A stretch of 53,522 nucleotides of DNA from Planctomycetota bacterium (GCA_009920765.1 RFZJ01000017.1:1-53522); one strand, 5' to 3'. Positions 19,471 to 28,737 are shown, numbered from the stretch's first letter. Translations and numbers: made by a program. Notes: generated by a model not told the origin, from the letters alone.

Positions 19471-22400
19471 CTAGGACAAAGTTCTGGCAATCCTAAAACC
19501 ACTTCCATCGCTGGACTGATCAGGTTTTAAACCACCCCGATGAGCAGAGCGCAAAATATCTTTTGGGTAGTAGAATGCGCCACCGCGTAATACACGGTTA
19601 GACATATCGTCAACAACCCGCAGATCAACCTTTGAATCTTCAACGATCAAAGCATCACCATAAGGTTGCAAAATATCCTGCGTCCATTGGTAGAGATTTC
19701 CCGAGATATCAAAGAAACCAAGATCATTGGGCTTCAACTGACCAACAGGCCATAAATGATTTTTAGAATTAATCTGGTAGTATGCAAATTGGTCGATTTG
19801 AGAGCCATCAGCACCAAAGAACCAAGGGGTTTTTGTACCTGCCCTGGCGCAATATTCCCATTCGGCCTCGGTAGGTAGACGGTAACCTTTTTTATTAAGA
19901 AAATCTTGGGCAGGGCGCATTCCCCCTGCATAATTTCCATTAACATTGGGGAGGTAGCACCATTGCGACTGAGGGATTTTTTCCTGTTCGCTAAGCCAAT
20001 TGCAATATTCCGCAGCTTGGTACCAAGAAATGCCCGCAACTGGGTTATCCGCAATCTTGGCAATATTTTTGCCAATCTGAAAACTCGAATTGAATTTCAA
20101 ATATTGTTCAACGGTAACAAGCTTTTGTGATAACGCAAAAGATCTTGGGATCAAAACTTCATGGAGTTTTTCATTTTCAACCCTATCGGGCTCCTCTTTG
20201 GGAGATCCCATAAGAAATTTAACCGGGCCGTTTATTTTAATGAAACATTGCCCAATAAAGTTAACACTCCAATTTTTCGAAGGATCAGAACCATGCTCGA
20301 GATCTCGAATGCATTTATCACAGGCAGCACCAAGGCCGAGTTTTTGTCTTAAAATCCAATCCAAGGCACTATGCAATCCAGAATCAGGATGTTTCTGGTA
20401 TAAGTCGAGAAAATAATCTCCCAACTGATTTTTCATCGCCTCGGAAATCTCTTCGAGATTTAATCCGCCCAGCCCAAGAATCAAGGCAGCGCAGGTTCCC
20501 ATATCTGTTTCAATTTTAATTCTTTCAAACAACATCTGGGCGCTTACACCAAGCACACTGATAAAGGCCTGCGCCTGGCTACGTGAAGTTGCATCAATTG
20601 TATTCGCAAAAATGCTGAAACCCTCTGTGTCTCCCAATGCCAATTGCAAAGCGGCTGCCATGCCCTTGCGTATTTCAGCATTCACTTTTTCTTGGTGAAT
20701 AGTTGCGGGAACAATTGCAGATCGAAATCTCTTCAAATAAGCGATCATTTTATCTTTTAAAGGCACAATCTTTTTTAAGATTGTTTTGGCAGTTTCAGAA
20801 TCTGCGCTGACAAACAAATGAAACAAAACTCGCTCGTTATCACTTGCATACTCAAGGGCAACAGCATTGGCATAGTTTCGATTTGCGGGAGAATTTGAAA
20901 CATCCTGCCCAAAAGAAACCAACCGGTGAATCAATAATTTTTGCAACGGTTTGAATATTTCCGACCATTCTTGAAGGTATATCAAATCCTGCGCAACAAG
21001 CTTTCCTATAATTCCAGGCAACATTTTATCCAGCAGGGGCGATGAGGGTTGCCACATTGCAAGGGCCCCAGCTATACGCAAGTTGGTGGCGTAGTCAGAA
21101 TCTGGAAGCGATGCAAATTTCTGCTCTAGAAGAGGGATCACAATTTCTGCATAAGGGGCAAGGCGCTGGCGCATCACTATGAAATCCTGGGGTTTTGCAG
21201 CCAGCAAAGGCTTAACCAACTCTTTTGCATAGGATGGATCGGCGGGCAAAAGCGCCAGCAAAATCCTGGTTTTTGCATTGGTATCATCTTTACAGTCACT
21301 CAATTGCTGCTCTAGCAGCGGCTTGGTAAGAGAAAACTCCTTGTCAGAGTTTGCCAACGCCGACTGCAAGATTGAAGCGCCCGATTCCAAAACCTTGGTG
21401 ACACTCTCCATACCTGGAGTTTGAGAAATCTTGGCACTTCCAGATAAAGGAGACTGCAGGGAAGTTCCGCCTGAAAGATTGGCGGCATTTGAATCCACAG
21501 AACTTTTCATGTTTGCAATGAGTTCAGTTTGCCTCAAGTAATTGTGGAGGTCTTCTGAAAAATCGAGGCCAGTAAGGTACCGACCGTTCAAATTCTTACT
21601 CAGCGCCTTTAGGCATATCCTTTCCAACTCTTTAGGAATCGAATCATTAATCTGCCTGGGAGGTTTGGCTTCAACCCGGATAATCTGCTGCAGGGTGAGA
21701 GAAATCGTCTTTGCTTCAAAGGGCCTGCGACCCACCAGCATTTCAAATAAAATCACACCTAAACTGAAAAAATCAGTGCGCCCATCTACCATGTGCGCCA
21801 AGCCCGATGCCTGTTCAGGACTCATATATGCTGGGGTTCCCAGCAATCCAGTCACCTTTCCAAATAATTCATCACTAAGGGCTAGCCCAAAATCTGCAAT
21901 ATAAAGATTCCCATTTGAATCCAGAAGAATGTTATCCGGCTTGATATCACGGTGCACAAGGCCACGGGCATGGGCATGATGCAATGCCTCTGCAATCGTA
22001 GCTATCCATTTGGCGATTTTTGAATAGGAATGCGGGCCCTTGGAAATTATCCCTGAAAAACTACCACCATCCAAATATTTCGAAATGATGAACACTCCCT
22101 CAGATTCGGAGTTTATAACATCATAAACGGGGACAATATTAGGATGATCCAGCTTCGCAAGCATCCTTGCTTCCGAGAGAAAGACTTCAAATTGTTTTTT
22201 ATCCTGTACGGCATGCTTGAAAACCTTGACTGCTACCAACCTGCCTAGTTGCTCATCCTTGGCGAGAAAAACTTTACCAAATGAACCCTCACCCAAAACT
22301 TTAAGCACTAAAAACCGATTCAACAAAAAATTTCCAGTGGTAGGTTTAGGTGCAATCTTCAAATTATCGTGCTTGACAATATTTTCAACAACCCTGGTTG

Positions 22401-22485
22401 CAAGCACATCTTCAGAATCACTGGAAACCAAAAATGTGGTTTCAACGAAATCGGATTTTTTTTCATCTGGGTCTTGAGGATTCAT
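19471..22485 (-). CDS. Ser/Thr protein kinase fused to a cysteine-less FGE-like domain
   Basis: The product has 1004 residues. A Hanks-type kinase domain (about 55-315) is complete: glycine loop GEGSFG 65-70, Lys in VAVK at 87, HRDIKPDN from 178, DFG 198-200, and activation-segment GTPAYMSPEQ. The middle (about 360-730) is alpha-helical and HEAT-like, with no clear membrane segment. The C-terminal FGE-fold domain (about 740-1004) has GPVKFLMGS, ISWYQAAEYCNWLS, RLPTEAEWEYCARAG and GNLYQWTQD. Its catalytic cysteine positions are replaced (GGAFYYPKDILRSAHRG). It is probably a signalling kinase whose C-terminus recognises a ligand or partner. It converges on the glycosyltransferase gene with a 30-base gap. 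Confidence 0.93.
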   Translation of the reverse strand: MNPQDPDEKKSDFVETTFLVSSDSEDVLATRVVENIVKHDNLKIAPKPTTGNFLLNRFLVLKVLGEGSFGKVFLAKDEQLGRLVAVKVFKHAVQDKKQFEVFLSEARMLAKLDHPNIVPVYDVINSESEGVFIISKYLDGGSFSGIISKGPHSYSKIAKWIATIAEALHHAHARGLVHRDIKPDNILLDSNGNLYIADFGLALSDELFGKVTGLLGTPAYMSPEQASGLAHMVDGRTDFFSLGVILFEMLVGRRPFEAKTISLTLQQIIRVEAKPPRQINDSIPKELERICLKALSKNLNGRYLTGLDFSEDLHNYLRQTELIANMKSSVDSNAANLSGGTSLQSPLSGSAKISQTPGMESVTKVLESGASILQSALANSDKEFSLTKPLLEQQLSDCKDDTNAKTRILLALLPADPSYAKELVKPLLAAKPQDFIVMRQRLAPYAEIVIPLLEQKFASLPDSDYATNLRIAGALAMWQPSSPLLDKMLPGIIGKLVAQDLIYLQEWSEIFKPLQKLLIHRLVSFGQDVSNSPANRNYANAVALEYASDNERVLFHLFVSADSETAKTILKKIVPLKDKMIAYLKRFRSAIVPATIHQEKVNAEIRKGMAAALQLALGDTEGFSIFANTIDATSRSQAQAFISVLGVSAQMLFERIKIETDMGTCAALILGLGGLNLEEISEAMKNQLGDYFLDLYQKHPDSGLHSALDWILRQKLGLGAACDKCIRDLEHGSDPSKNWSVNFIGQCFIKINGPVKFLMGSPKEEPDRVENEKLHEVLIPRSFALSQKLVTVEQYLKFNSSFQIGKNIAKIADNPVAGISWYQAAEYCNWLSEQEKIPQSQWCYLPNVNGNYAGGMRPAQDFLNKKGYRLPTEAEWEYCARAGTKTPWFFGADGSQIDQFAYYQINSKNHLWPVGQLKPNDLGFFDISGNLYQWTQDILQPYGDALIVEDSKVDLRVVDDMSNRVLRGGAFYYPKDILRSAHRGGLKPDQSSDGSGFRIARTLS

Positions 22486-22626
22486 AAACTTGATTCGTCT
22501 GTCCTATTTTCTGATCAACTCATTATTTTAAGTTTAATTCAAAATTGACAATATTTCCATCAAAGAACTTATTATAAAGCTGAACAGATTTTCTTACAAG
22601 AACCTCAACTTTCAGCACCCTATAAT

Positions 22627-22660
22627 AAAAAAACAGGAGGGTAAATTATTACCCCCCTGT
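22627..22660 (-). terminator. Intrinsic terminator of the cysteine-rich protein gene
   Basis: On the minus strand a 12-bp stem with one mismatch (arms 22649-22660 and 22633-22644) closes a 4-base loop. It is followed by a T-run formed by the A-run at 22627-22633. It sits 29 bases after the stop at 22689. Confidence 0.85.
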
Positions 22661-22688
22661 CTTTTGATTTTTTTAAAACCAAATTGGT

Positions 22689-23435
22689 TTAGCTGCAAGA
22701 GTTACGGCAAGAAAGACGGCTACCAAGGTTTAAACCTCGGCCACACTTCTTTTCGCAGCAGGCAGCCTTTTCGCAAGCAGGCTTGCATTCTGCAGGCTTT
22801 GCTACTTCAACCTTCTTAGCTTCAACTGGCTTACGAACACATACCTTGATGGTGGTTTCGTAAGGAACTCTTTCGCAATACTGAACTTTGCGTTTTTCTT
22901 TAACTTGCTTCATTTCGCAAACGCGAACTTTACATTCAGTGGTTCTTTCTTCCTTCTTCCATGAGCAAACCTTTACGGTTACTTCTTTGGTTTCAGGAAC
23001 GCATTCATAAACTGTGCACTTTACCTTTTCGGTAACCATCTGCCTTTGGCAGCAAGTGCGGGTACGGCCGGTGCATGGATCGCAAGTGGTGACTGGTACG
23101 CGAACGCACTTGGTTACTTCTCGCTCAACTTCCTTTGCAACTCGCTTATAAGTGGTGCAAGTTCTCTTTTCTTCAGTCCAAACTGGCACACATACAGTGG
23201 TAGTGGACTTGCGAACTTCGTCACGATACTCTGGCTTGCAGACAGTGACTTCGATTTCTTTTTCCTTGGTAACAGTCTTGTAGCAAGTTACCTTGCGTTC
23301 TTCCCATGTCATTTCGCATGGTTGAGCACAAGAATCTTTGCAAGACTTACGGCCACCAAAGGCCTTGGCATCGGCTGGCAACATGGCCAACCCAGCAATC
23401 GCTACAAAAGCAACGGACAACAAAAACTTCTTCAT
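22689..23435 (-). CDS. Secreted cysteine-rich repeat protein, cell-wall-like
   Basis: After a clear signal peptide (about residues 1-24, ending ADAKA) the 248-residue precursor has 26 cysteines, spaced 3-20 residues apart. They are embedded in alternating charged/Val/Thr strands such as VTVCKPEYRDEVRKS, TTVCVPVWTEEKRT and VKVCSWKKEERT. The pattern resembles the YTV-type, Cys-rich wall proteins of Planctomycetota, which are thought to form disulfide-linked coats; a formal domain match could not be tested. A Pro/Lys/Cys-rich tail follows. A strong ribosome site (GGGAG about 8 bases upstream) and its own terminator point to an independently and probably highly expressed unit. Confidence 0.85.
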   Translation of the reverse strand: MKKFLLSVAFVAIAGLAMLPADAKAFGGRKSCKDSCAQPCEMTWEERKVTCYKTVTKEKEIEVTVCKPEYRDEVRKSTTTVCVPVWTEEKRTCTTYKRVAKEVEREVTKCVRVPVTTCDPCTGRTRTCCQRQMVTEKVKCTVYECVPETKEVTVKVCSWKKEERTTECKVRVCEMKQVKEKRKVQYCERVPYETTIKVCVRKPVEAKKVEVAKPAECKPACEKAACCEKKCGRGLNLGSRLSCRNSCS

Positions 23436-23669
23436 CTACAAATCTCCCAGAAAATAAACATTGGATGTATAAACCTCCCCAGTCCACATAGGTTAGAGAA
23501 GATTTCATCTCTAGGCAAGAAATTAAAGCAAAAAAACTTAAAAAGTTTAGGAACTATAGGATCTATTTAACGATTGTATCATATTAAACATGCTGTTTAG
23601 TTTAATATATTAGGATAAATACACAGTATGGGAAACGTAAACTTTAAGCTTTAAACTATTACAATATAA

Positions 23670-24557
23670 TCACTTATGAACAAAAGATTTCTCCTTTAAA
23701 TCGATCAAAGGTGTTCCACCGGGCTTTGATGCAACTTGGGCAGCCAAATCATTTGCAATGGCAATTGCTCGTCGCAATGGTTTTTTCTTTAAAAGCCCAA
23801 CCAATAAACCTGCAGTAAAAGAATCGCCTGCCCCAATGGTATCTGCCACTTCAATTTTATGGCCTTGCAAATAAATCCTTTCATTTTTCGTATTAACCAA
23901 GCAGCCGTTTTCTCCCAGAGTCAAAGCTGCAAGATCTAACTTGTAACGTCTGCGCAATATTTCGAGAGACTCTTTTAAGTCATCACCTTTCAAGCCCAGA
24001 AGATCCGTCAAGGTTTCCAGCTCTTGTTCATTCACCTTGGCCCAAGTGGCTTTATAAAGGGATTCTTCAAGAATTTCCCGGGTATAAAAGTTTTGCCTGA
24101 GATTGATATCAAACACCTTGATGGTTTTTTGGGGGCAGCACTCCAGGAAGTTTTTTAAAGTATTTCGGGTAACAATATTACGCTGACAAAGAGTCCCAAA
24201 ACAAACTGCAGCACAAGTACCCGCTAAATTTTTCAAACCATCATTCCACTCAAGATGATCCCAGGCTACATTCTCCTTGATTTCGTATTCCGCCTGGCCT
24301 TGTGAATCGACTTGTACTTCTACAGTTCCTGTTGAATGACTTGAATCTTCCTGCAAAAACACAGGATTCAAACCTAGTTCTTTGGATTTGATTGTCAACT
24401 CTTCGCCTAGAGCATCTTTTCCCACCCTACTGACCATAATTGCAGGCCAGCCCAACTGATGGCAATGAAAAGTAAAATTAAATGGGGCCCCGCCCGCCTG
24501 CTTTCCCGAAGGCAGCATATCCCAAAGAATCTCTCCAAACCCAACGATTGGTTGCAA
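23670..24557 (-). CDS. PfkB-family sugar kinase, fructokinase-like
   Basis: The 295-residue ribokinase-fold protein begins IVGFGEILWDMLPSG, with GGAPFNFTFHCHQLG (substrate-side signature 1) and SRVGKDALGEEL. Near the C-terminus ADTIGAGDSFTAGLLVGLL is PfkB signature 2, whose Asp is the catalytic base and whose GAGD forms the anion hole. Members phosphorylate fructose or related sugars with ATP; the exact sugar is unproven. The frame starts with TTG at 24557, supported by GGGAG 8 bases upstream and the absence of an in-frame ATG before the fold. It lies 23 bases after the upstream membrane-protein gene. Confidence 0.92.
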   Translation of the reverse strand: MQPIVGFGEILWDMLPSGKQAGGAPFNFTFHCHQLGWPAIMVSRVGKDALGEELTIKSKELGLNPVFLQEDSSHSTGTVEVQVDSQGQAEYEIKENVAWDHLEWNDGLKNLAGTCAAVCFGTLCQRNIVTRNTLKNFLECCPQKTIKVFDINLRQNFYTREILEESLYKATWAKVNEQELETLTDLLGLKGDDLKESLEILRRRYKLDLAALTLGENGCLVNTKNERIYLQGHKIEVADTIGAGDSFTAGLLVGLLKKKPLRRAIAIANDLAAQVASKPGGTPLIDLKEKSFVHK

Positions 24558-24580
24558 AATATGACTCCCAAATAAAATAA

Positions 24581-25252
24581 TTAAAAAGGTAACAATGGAT
24601 GGCCGGCCAAATGACCAACTCCGTCAATCAAACCTATCAAGCTCACCAAGATAAGCAGAAATTTCACCAGATATATACCCAAAACCATAATTTTCAGCCT
24701 TAGCCAATCAAAAATCCAACGATAAGAATCAGGTATAAACAACGAAATAAAAGTAAGAAGAAGCAATGGTACCACATGAAATAAATTAAAAACCGCAAGG
24801 GCTATCAATTCGTTTTCCAAACTCACACGAGCCTGATGAATTTGCTGTAGCATTGCAAAGTAGGGCAGAGATAAAGGAAACTCTAAAATTGCAACGGTGG
24901 AAGAGGCGACGAAAACGCCACCAAAGGTGATTTTTGTCAATTCCCTTGGGTCATCGTTTTTCAGCTTAATTTTGACTCCAAAGTAAAAAAGCACAACCGC
25001 AAGTATCAATTCCAAAACATGATCAACAGTTGAATCTTTTGGCAGAATATTTTGTAACCAAGTTGCAAGCCCAAAGTAAACCACCCCTCCCAGCACAACA
25101 AACACCAAAAAAAATGATGCTGAAACCCCAAGTGCAGGAACAATGTTTTTTTGATTTTTAAGGCTCAAAACCAGCAAGGTAATTCCTGTAGGGCTGATTC
25201 CGTTAAAAAAACCAACCAACGCTGCAGCTATAAAGAGGTACCATACTTCCAT
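24581..25252 (-). CDS. Six-helix membrane protein, GAP/LysE-like
   Basis: The 223-residue protein has about six hydrophobic segments and an N-terminal helix containing FFNGISPTGITLLVLSL, typical of the LysE/GAP (Sap) superfamily, in which a conserved Pro/Asn-containing half-helix follows the first segment. Members export amino acids or lipids, or are of unknown role; no substrate can be assigned here. The ATG at 25252 is preferred over a GTG at 25261 because AGGTGG lies about 5 bases before it. It is probably cotranscribed with the PfkB kinase downstream. Confidence 0.75.
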   Translation of the reverse strand: MEVWYLFIAAALVGFFNGISPTGITLLVLSLKNQKNIVPALGVSASFFLVFVVLGGVVYFGLATWLQNILPKDSTVDHVLELILAVVLFYFGVKIKLKNDDPRELTKITFGGVFVASSTVAILEFPLSLPYFAMLQQIHQARVSLENELIALAVFNLFHVVPLLLLTFISLFIPDSYRWIFDWLRLKIMVLGIYLVKFLLILVSLIGLIDGVGHLAGHPLLPF

Positions 25253-25365
25253 GAAATCCACCTTTTACGTTCACAAATAAAGAATCGGACCAGAATAAGT
25301 TGTGACATCGATCCTAATTTCATCCTGATAATAAGATATTAAAGCCGCCCATGCCTCAGTTAAAT

Positions 25366-25539
25366 CTAGCTTGGCCCCGTCACTACCCCTTCGCTAACAA
25401 GGGTCATCATAAAGCTGTAAACCACAATCAAAAAAAGACTTATGTCAAAACAAAGTGAGATCAATCGTGTATCCGGATCTTCAAGAAATAGAAATGAATC
25501 ACTGAATCCAAAAATAGTCTGATCAACAAGACAAGACAT
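25366..25539 (-). CDS. Possible small membrane peptide, hypothetical
   Basis: A 57-codon frame contains one strong hydrophobic segment (LISLCFDISLFLIVVYSFMMTLV). The ATG at 25539 has AGGA four bases ahead of it and avoids the overlap with the tRNA-Met gene that the longer frame (to 25587) would need. No family is recognised, so this may be a chance ORF. Confidence 0.3.
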   Translation of the reverse strand: MSCLVDQTIFGFSDSFLFLEDPDTRLISLCFDISLFLIVVYSFMMTLVSEGVVTGPS

Positions 25540-25572
25540 CAATCCTAATAAGCAATACAATTGCAATTTAGC

Positions 25573-25644
25573 GGGGCTATAGCTCAACGGCAGAGCAGGG
25601 AACTCATAATTCCTTGGTTCCTGGTTCGAATCCAGGTAGCCCCA
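25573..25644 (+). tRNA. tRNA-Met (anticodon CAT), elongator type
   Basis: The acceptor arms GGGGCTA and TAGCCCC pair perfectly, with discriminator A at 25644. The anticodon stem GGAAC/GTTCC-like with loop CTCATAA gives anticodon CAT, and the T arm contains GGTTCGAATCC. Position 1-72 pairs normally (G-C), unlike an initiator tRNA, so it is an elongator Met tRNA; an Ile tRNA with a modified C34 cannot be excluded. CCA is not encoded. Confidence 0.95.
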
Positions 25645-25862
25645 CTCTTTTTGATGTCATGGCTTTTATCTAAAATAGCCATCACCCTTTTATCCATGCT
25701 TTATTTATTGGTTAATGTTTTTACAAAAACGAACGATAGTGTTAGCTTATCTTTGACAGACTGCCATCATTCCATTTGACTTCAAAACGAGATAATTGAA
25801 GGTTTGACCCAGCCCAATAAATTTGGAACCTGTTATTTGATTCACAAATAAAAAGGAAACTT

Positions 25863-27173
25863 ATGAAATCATTACCCAGAATACTTGCACTGCTCCTGAT
25901 GCTTCTAATTTACATGGGGGGAGTTCTTGCTAATGCTGAAGACTTTAGGTTTGCTATCGAATCGAATTTGCGTGCGGGGATCGCCAAAGTGGATATCACC
26001 CCTCCCGCAGATACACCGGTGGTTGGACATGTAAGGCCAACCAACGGCATACGCGACCCGATTCGTGCTGGGGTATTGCTATTAAACAATGGTGAAACGC
26101 AAGCTGCAATTGTAACCTTGGATTTAATCAGCACCCCGGTAGAAATGGTCACCCAAATTAGGGAAGCAATTTCAAGCCGAACAAAAACACCCGAAAAAAA
26201 CATCATGGTTGCTTCATCCCACAACCACTCGGGCCCCGGTTGGACTACTGAAGTGGCATGGAGTCGTAATGCAGTTGCAAAAATAGCTGCTGCATCTGAA
26301 GAAGCTGCAAAATCAATGCGGCCAGTAACCATCGGTTACGGGGAAGATCGCATCGACTTTAATATCAATCGAAGAAAAGTAATTGATGGCAGAGCATTGG
26401 TGAGACTAGATCCAAACGGGCCCTGTGATCACCGGGTAAAAGTTCTTCGCTTTGATGATGGAAAATCTCTTGAACCCATGGGCATTTTAATGCATGCGGT
26501 TTGCCACCCATGCGTATTCACCTGGGGCGACAAACTGACACCACCTTACCCCAAGGGGTTTCCAAAGATTAGTGCGGATTTCCCGGGAGAAGCCCAGAGT
26601 TTTGTGGAGAAAGTCTACGGTTCAAAAACCCAAGCAATGTTTCTACAGGGGTGTGCAGGCGATATCCGCCCCAATCTGCCTGGCATTCCCTACCGTTGTG
26701 GCGACGAAGCCGACATCAAGTGGACAGGCCGAAGTCTGGGTTGCGCCGTTATTCGTGCAGCCGACAAAAGCGTGATAAGAGAAGAACTTGCAAAACGAAA
26801 AAGCATTTACCCGCTAAAATGTGCAACTAGCGTAATAGAACTTCCAGGCAAGAAGGAAAAATTGCAGTGCGAAATGCAAGCCATGAAGTTGGGAGACTTT
26901 TTATTGTTGACCATCCCCGGAGAACCGATGGTTGAGTACGGATTTAAGATTGAAAAAGCCATAGCAGATCGTGCAACCCCAATCATAATAGGGTACGCCA
27001 ATGGAAATCTGGGATATATTTGTACTGCAGAATCGCACAAGTACGGTGGCTACGAACCCAACATGTCACCGTTGCTTCCAGAAGCAGAACCGTTGATACT
27101 GGCAGAACTGGGTCGCCTTGCTGACAAAGTTCTTGCAGATGTTTTTGAATCATTCAAGCCCGATAAAAAGTAA
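25863..27173 (+). CDS. Secreted neutral/alkaline ceramidase-family protein
   Basis: The 436-residue product has a signal peptide (about residues 1-24). One neutral/alkaline non-lysosomal ceramidase N-terminal domain follows: LRAGIAKVDITPPADTPVVG, a metal-site SSHNHSGPG, then HAVCHPCVFTWGD and GCAGDIRPNLPG. The C-terminal Ig-like domain of full ceramidases is absent. Many bacterial members are of unknown specificity, so ceramide hydrolysis should not be assumed. AGGAAA upstream supports the start. The LamG gene follows 52 bases after its stop. Confidence 0.9.
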   Translation: MKSLPRILALLLMLLIYMGGVLANAEDFRFAIESNLRAGIAKVDITPPADTPVVGHVRPTNGIRDPIRAGVLLLNNGETQAAIVTLDLISTPVEMVTQIREAISSRTKTPEKNIMVASSHNHSGPGWTTEVAWSRNAVAKIAAASEEAAKSMRPVTIGYGEDRIDFNINRRKVIDGRALVRLDPNGPCDHRVKVLRFDDGKSLEPMGILMHAVCHPCVFTWGDKLTPPYPKGFPKISADFPGEAQSFVEKVYGSKTQAMFLQGCAGDIRPNLPGIPYRCGDEADIKWTGRSLGCAVIRAADKSVIREELAKRKSIYPLKCATSVIELPGKKEKLQCEMQAMKLGDFLLLTIPGEPMVEYGFKIEKAIADRATPIIIGYANGNLGYICTAESHKYGGYEPNMSPLLPEAEPLILAELGRLADKVLADVFESFKPDKK

Positions 27174-27225
27174 AAGAGTCTTCATGAGTTTTCTATTCTT
27201 CAAGCAACAATTACGGAGTATTATC

Positions 27226-28080
27226 ATGCGCTTTTTAAGTCTTTTCATATCCACATTTGTTGCACTTATAGCAACCGCAGCAGAACCAAAAACACTACAA
27301 CCTTTGAGCACTGCACTGACAATGCATGTTTCATTCGACAAAGACTTGCACGCTGACTATTCCAAAGGCGATCGGTTTGGATATACCCGAAAAGGCAAAG
27401 AGAATGTGAAGGCAGAACCCAATGATGAAGGAAAAATCCTACAAGGCGTGGGCAAGTTTGGGGGGGCTCTTTGGTTTCCCAAAAAAGGGAACTTCAGACC
27501 GCAGTACAACAACGTTAATGTGCTGGATTACAATGAAAAGAATTGGAGCAGCACGGTATCAATCTGGCTTAAGCTTGATCCCAACAAGGATTTGGAGCCT
27601 GGTTATTGCGACCCAGTGCAAATCGTAGGCAACGACACCAAAAAAGGCTTCATCTTTCTGGAGTGGTCCAAGGACGAATCGCCCCGTTATTTCCGCTATG
27701 CCATTCGCCCTCTCTTCAACATTTGGAATCCAACGAATGTTCAATGGGCTGATATCCCCTTCAATAAAAGACCCATGGTTCAGGTGGAAAAAGCACCTTT
27801 CTCAAGAACTGATTGGACTCATGTAGTCTTCACTCTCGAAAACATCAACAACAAATCAAAGAAGCCAAGGGGCAAACTTTTCATCAATGGCAAACTACAA
27901 GGAAGCATCGAAAATTGGGATCTCACCCTAGGTTGGGATCCAGCGCAAGTATTGCTAGTTTTGGGGGCGGCTTATGTTGGGCACATGGATGATCTTGGAG
28001 TATTCAACCGTGCCTTGGATGATGCAGAAGTAAAACAATTATTTGAATTAAAAAAGGGTATTAGCGAGCTTTATCACTAA
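27226..28080 (+). CDS. Secreted LamG/concanavalin A-like protein
   Basis: The 284-residue product has a signal peptide (to about ATAAEP). A single LamG-type jelly roll covers most of the protein: LTMHVSFDKDLHADYSKGD at the start, GGALWFPKKG, STVSIWLKLDPNKD, WTHVVFTLENIN, KLFINGKLQGSIENWD and a closing GHMDDLGVFNRALDDAEVKQLF. The fold binds carbohydrate or protein ligands and is rarely catalytic. The ATG at 27226 is chosen because GGAG precedes it by about 9 bases; the frame is open further upstream into the ceramidase gene. It is probably in one operon with that gene. Confidence 0.88.
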   Translation: MRFLSLFISTFVALIATAAEPKTLQPLSTALTMHVSFDKDLHADYSKGDRFGYTRKGKENVKAEPNDEGKILQGVGKFGGALWFPKKGNFRPQYNNVNVLDYNEKNWSSTVSIWLKLDPNKDLEPGYCDPVQIVGNDTKKGFIFLEWSKDESPRYFRYAIRPLFNIWNPTNVQWADIPFNKRPMVQVEKAPFSRTDWTHVVFTLENINNKSKKPRGKLFINGKLQGSIENWDLTLGWDPAQVLLVLGAAYVGHMDDLGVFNRALDDAEVKQLFELKKGISELYH

Positions 28081-28087
28081 TACCCTT
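28054..28087 (-). terminator. Intrinsic terminator between converging LamG and TPR genes
   Basis: A perfect 11-bp stem (AAGGGTATTAG at 28054-28064, CTAATACCCTT at 28077-28087) with a 12-base loop overlaps the last codons and stop of the LamG gene. On the minus strand a T-run follows, making it a good terminator for the TPR gene. The plus-strand T-run is weaker. Confidence 0.75.
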
Positions 28088-28143
28088 CTTCCAATTGAAC
28101 CAATCGTAAAAGCATTAATATTTTGAATAATTTACAATGACCA

Positions 28144-28737
28144 TTAATTAGTAAGCCTTTTAACCTTTGCAAGATCGTCTTCGGCTTCTTTATCTTTGCC
28201 CATTGCTTTAAATGTGTTGGCACGGTTATTAAAAAGCTTGGCATCAGCAGGCTCAAGTTCAATCGCCTTGGTGTAATCCTTAATTGCATCAGTGTAATTT
28301 TTCATGGCAAAGGCAGAGTTGCCACGATGATTGTAAGCAGCAGTATAAGAAGGATTTAATTCGATAGCCTTGGTGAAATCAGCAATTGATTCTACATATT
28401 TTTTTTGGTCTGCGTATGCTAAGCCACGATTATTATAAGATTCAAAATCTTTGGAATTAATAGCAATCAACTTGGTAAAATCTGCAATCGCTTCTGGCTG
28501 GCTCCGCATGTTGTAGTAAATGATCCCGCGATTATGCAAAGCATGCACATATTGAGGATCAAGTTCGATGGCCTTGGAATAAAAAGTAATTGCCTCCTTG
28601 AAATTACGCTTGTTAGCTTCTGCAACACCCTTATTAAATGCCTCAACCGCACCTTTATTAACCCCAGGCCCTTGAGCGCTTACAGACAAACAAAAGGCCA
28701 AACTAAACACCAAACTCATCCCTAATATTTTTTTCAT
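28144..28737 (-). CDS. Secreted tetratricopeptide repeat protein
   Basis: A signal peptide (about residues 1-21, ending VSAQG) leads into five TPR units of 34 residues between about residues 30 and 197. Canonical positions are clear in FKEAITFYSKAIELDPQYVHALHNRG, ESIADFTKAIELNPSYTAAYNHRG and DAIKDYTKAIELEPADAKLFNNRA. TPR arrays make peptide-binding superhelices and so probably scaffold an exported complex. No catalytic domain is attached. It stands alone, with the terminator at 28054-28087 downstream. Confidence 0.92.
   Translation of the reverse strand: MKKILGMSLVFSLAFCLSVSAQGPGVNKGAVEAFNKGVAEANKRNFKEAITFYSKAIELDPQYVHALHNRGIIYYNMRSQPEAIADFTKLIAINSKDFESYNNRGLAYADQKKYVESIADFTKAIELNPSYTAAYNHRGNSAFAMKNYTDAIKDYTKAIELEPADAKLFNNRANTFKAMGKDKEAEDDLAKVKRLTN

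Noticed and set aside
19471..22485. Diversity-generating retroelement target in the FGE-like C-terminus of the kinase
   Set aside because: FGE-fold C-termini are sometimes DGR targets, but no reverse transcriptase, template repeat or Asn-rich variable tract was seen in the window.
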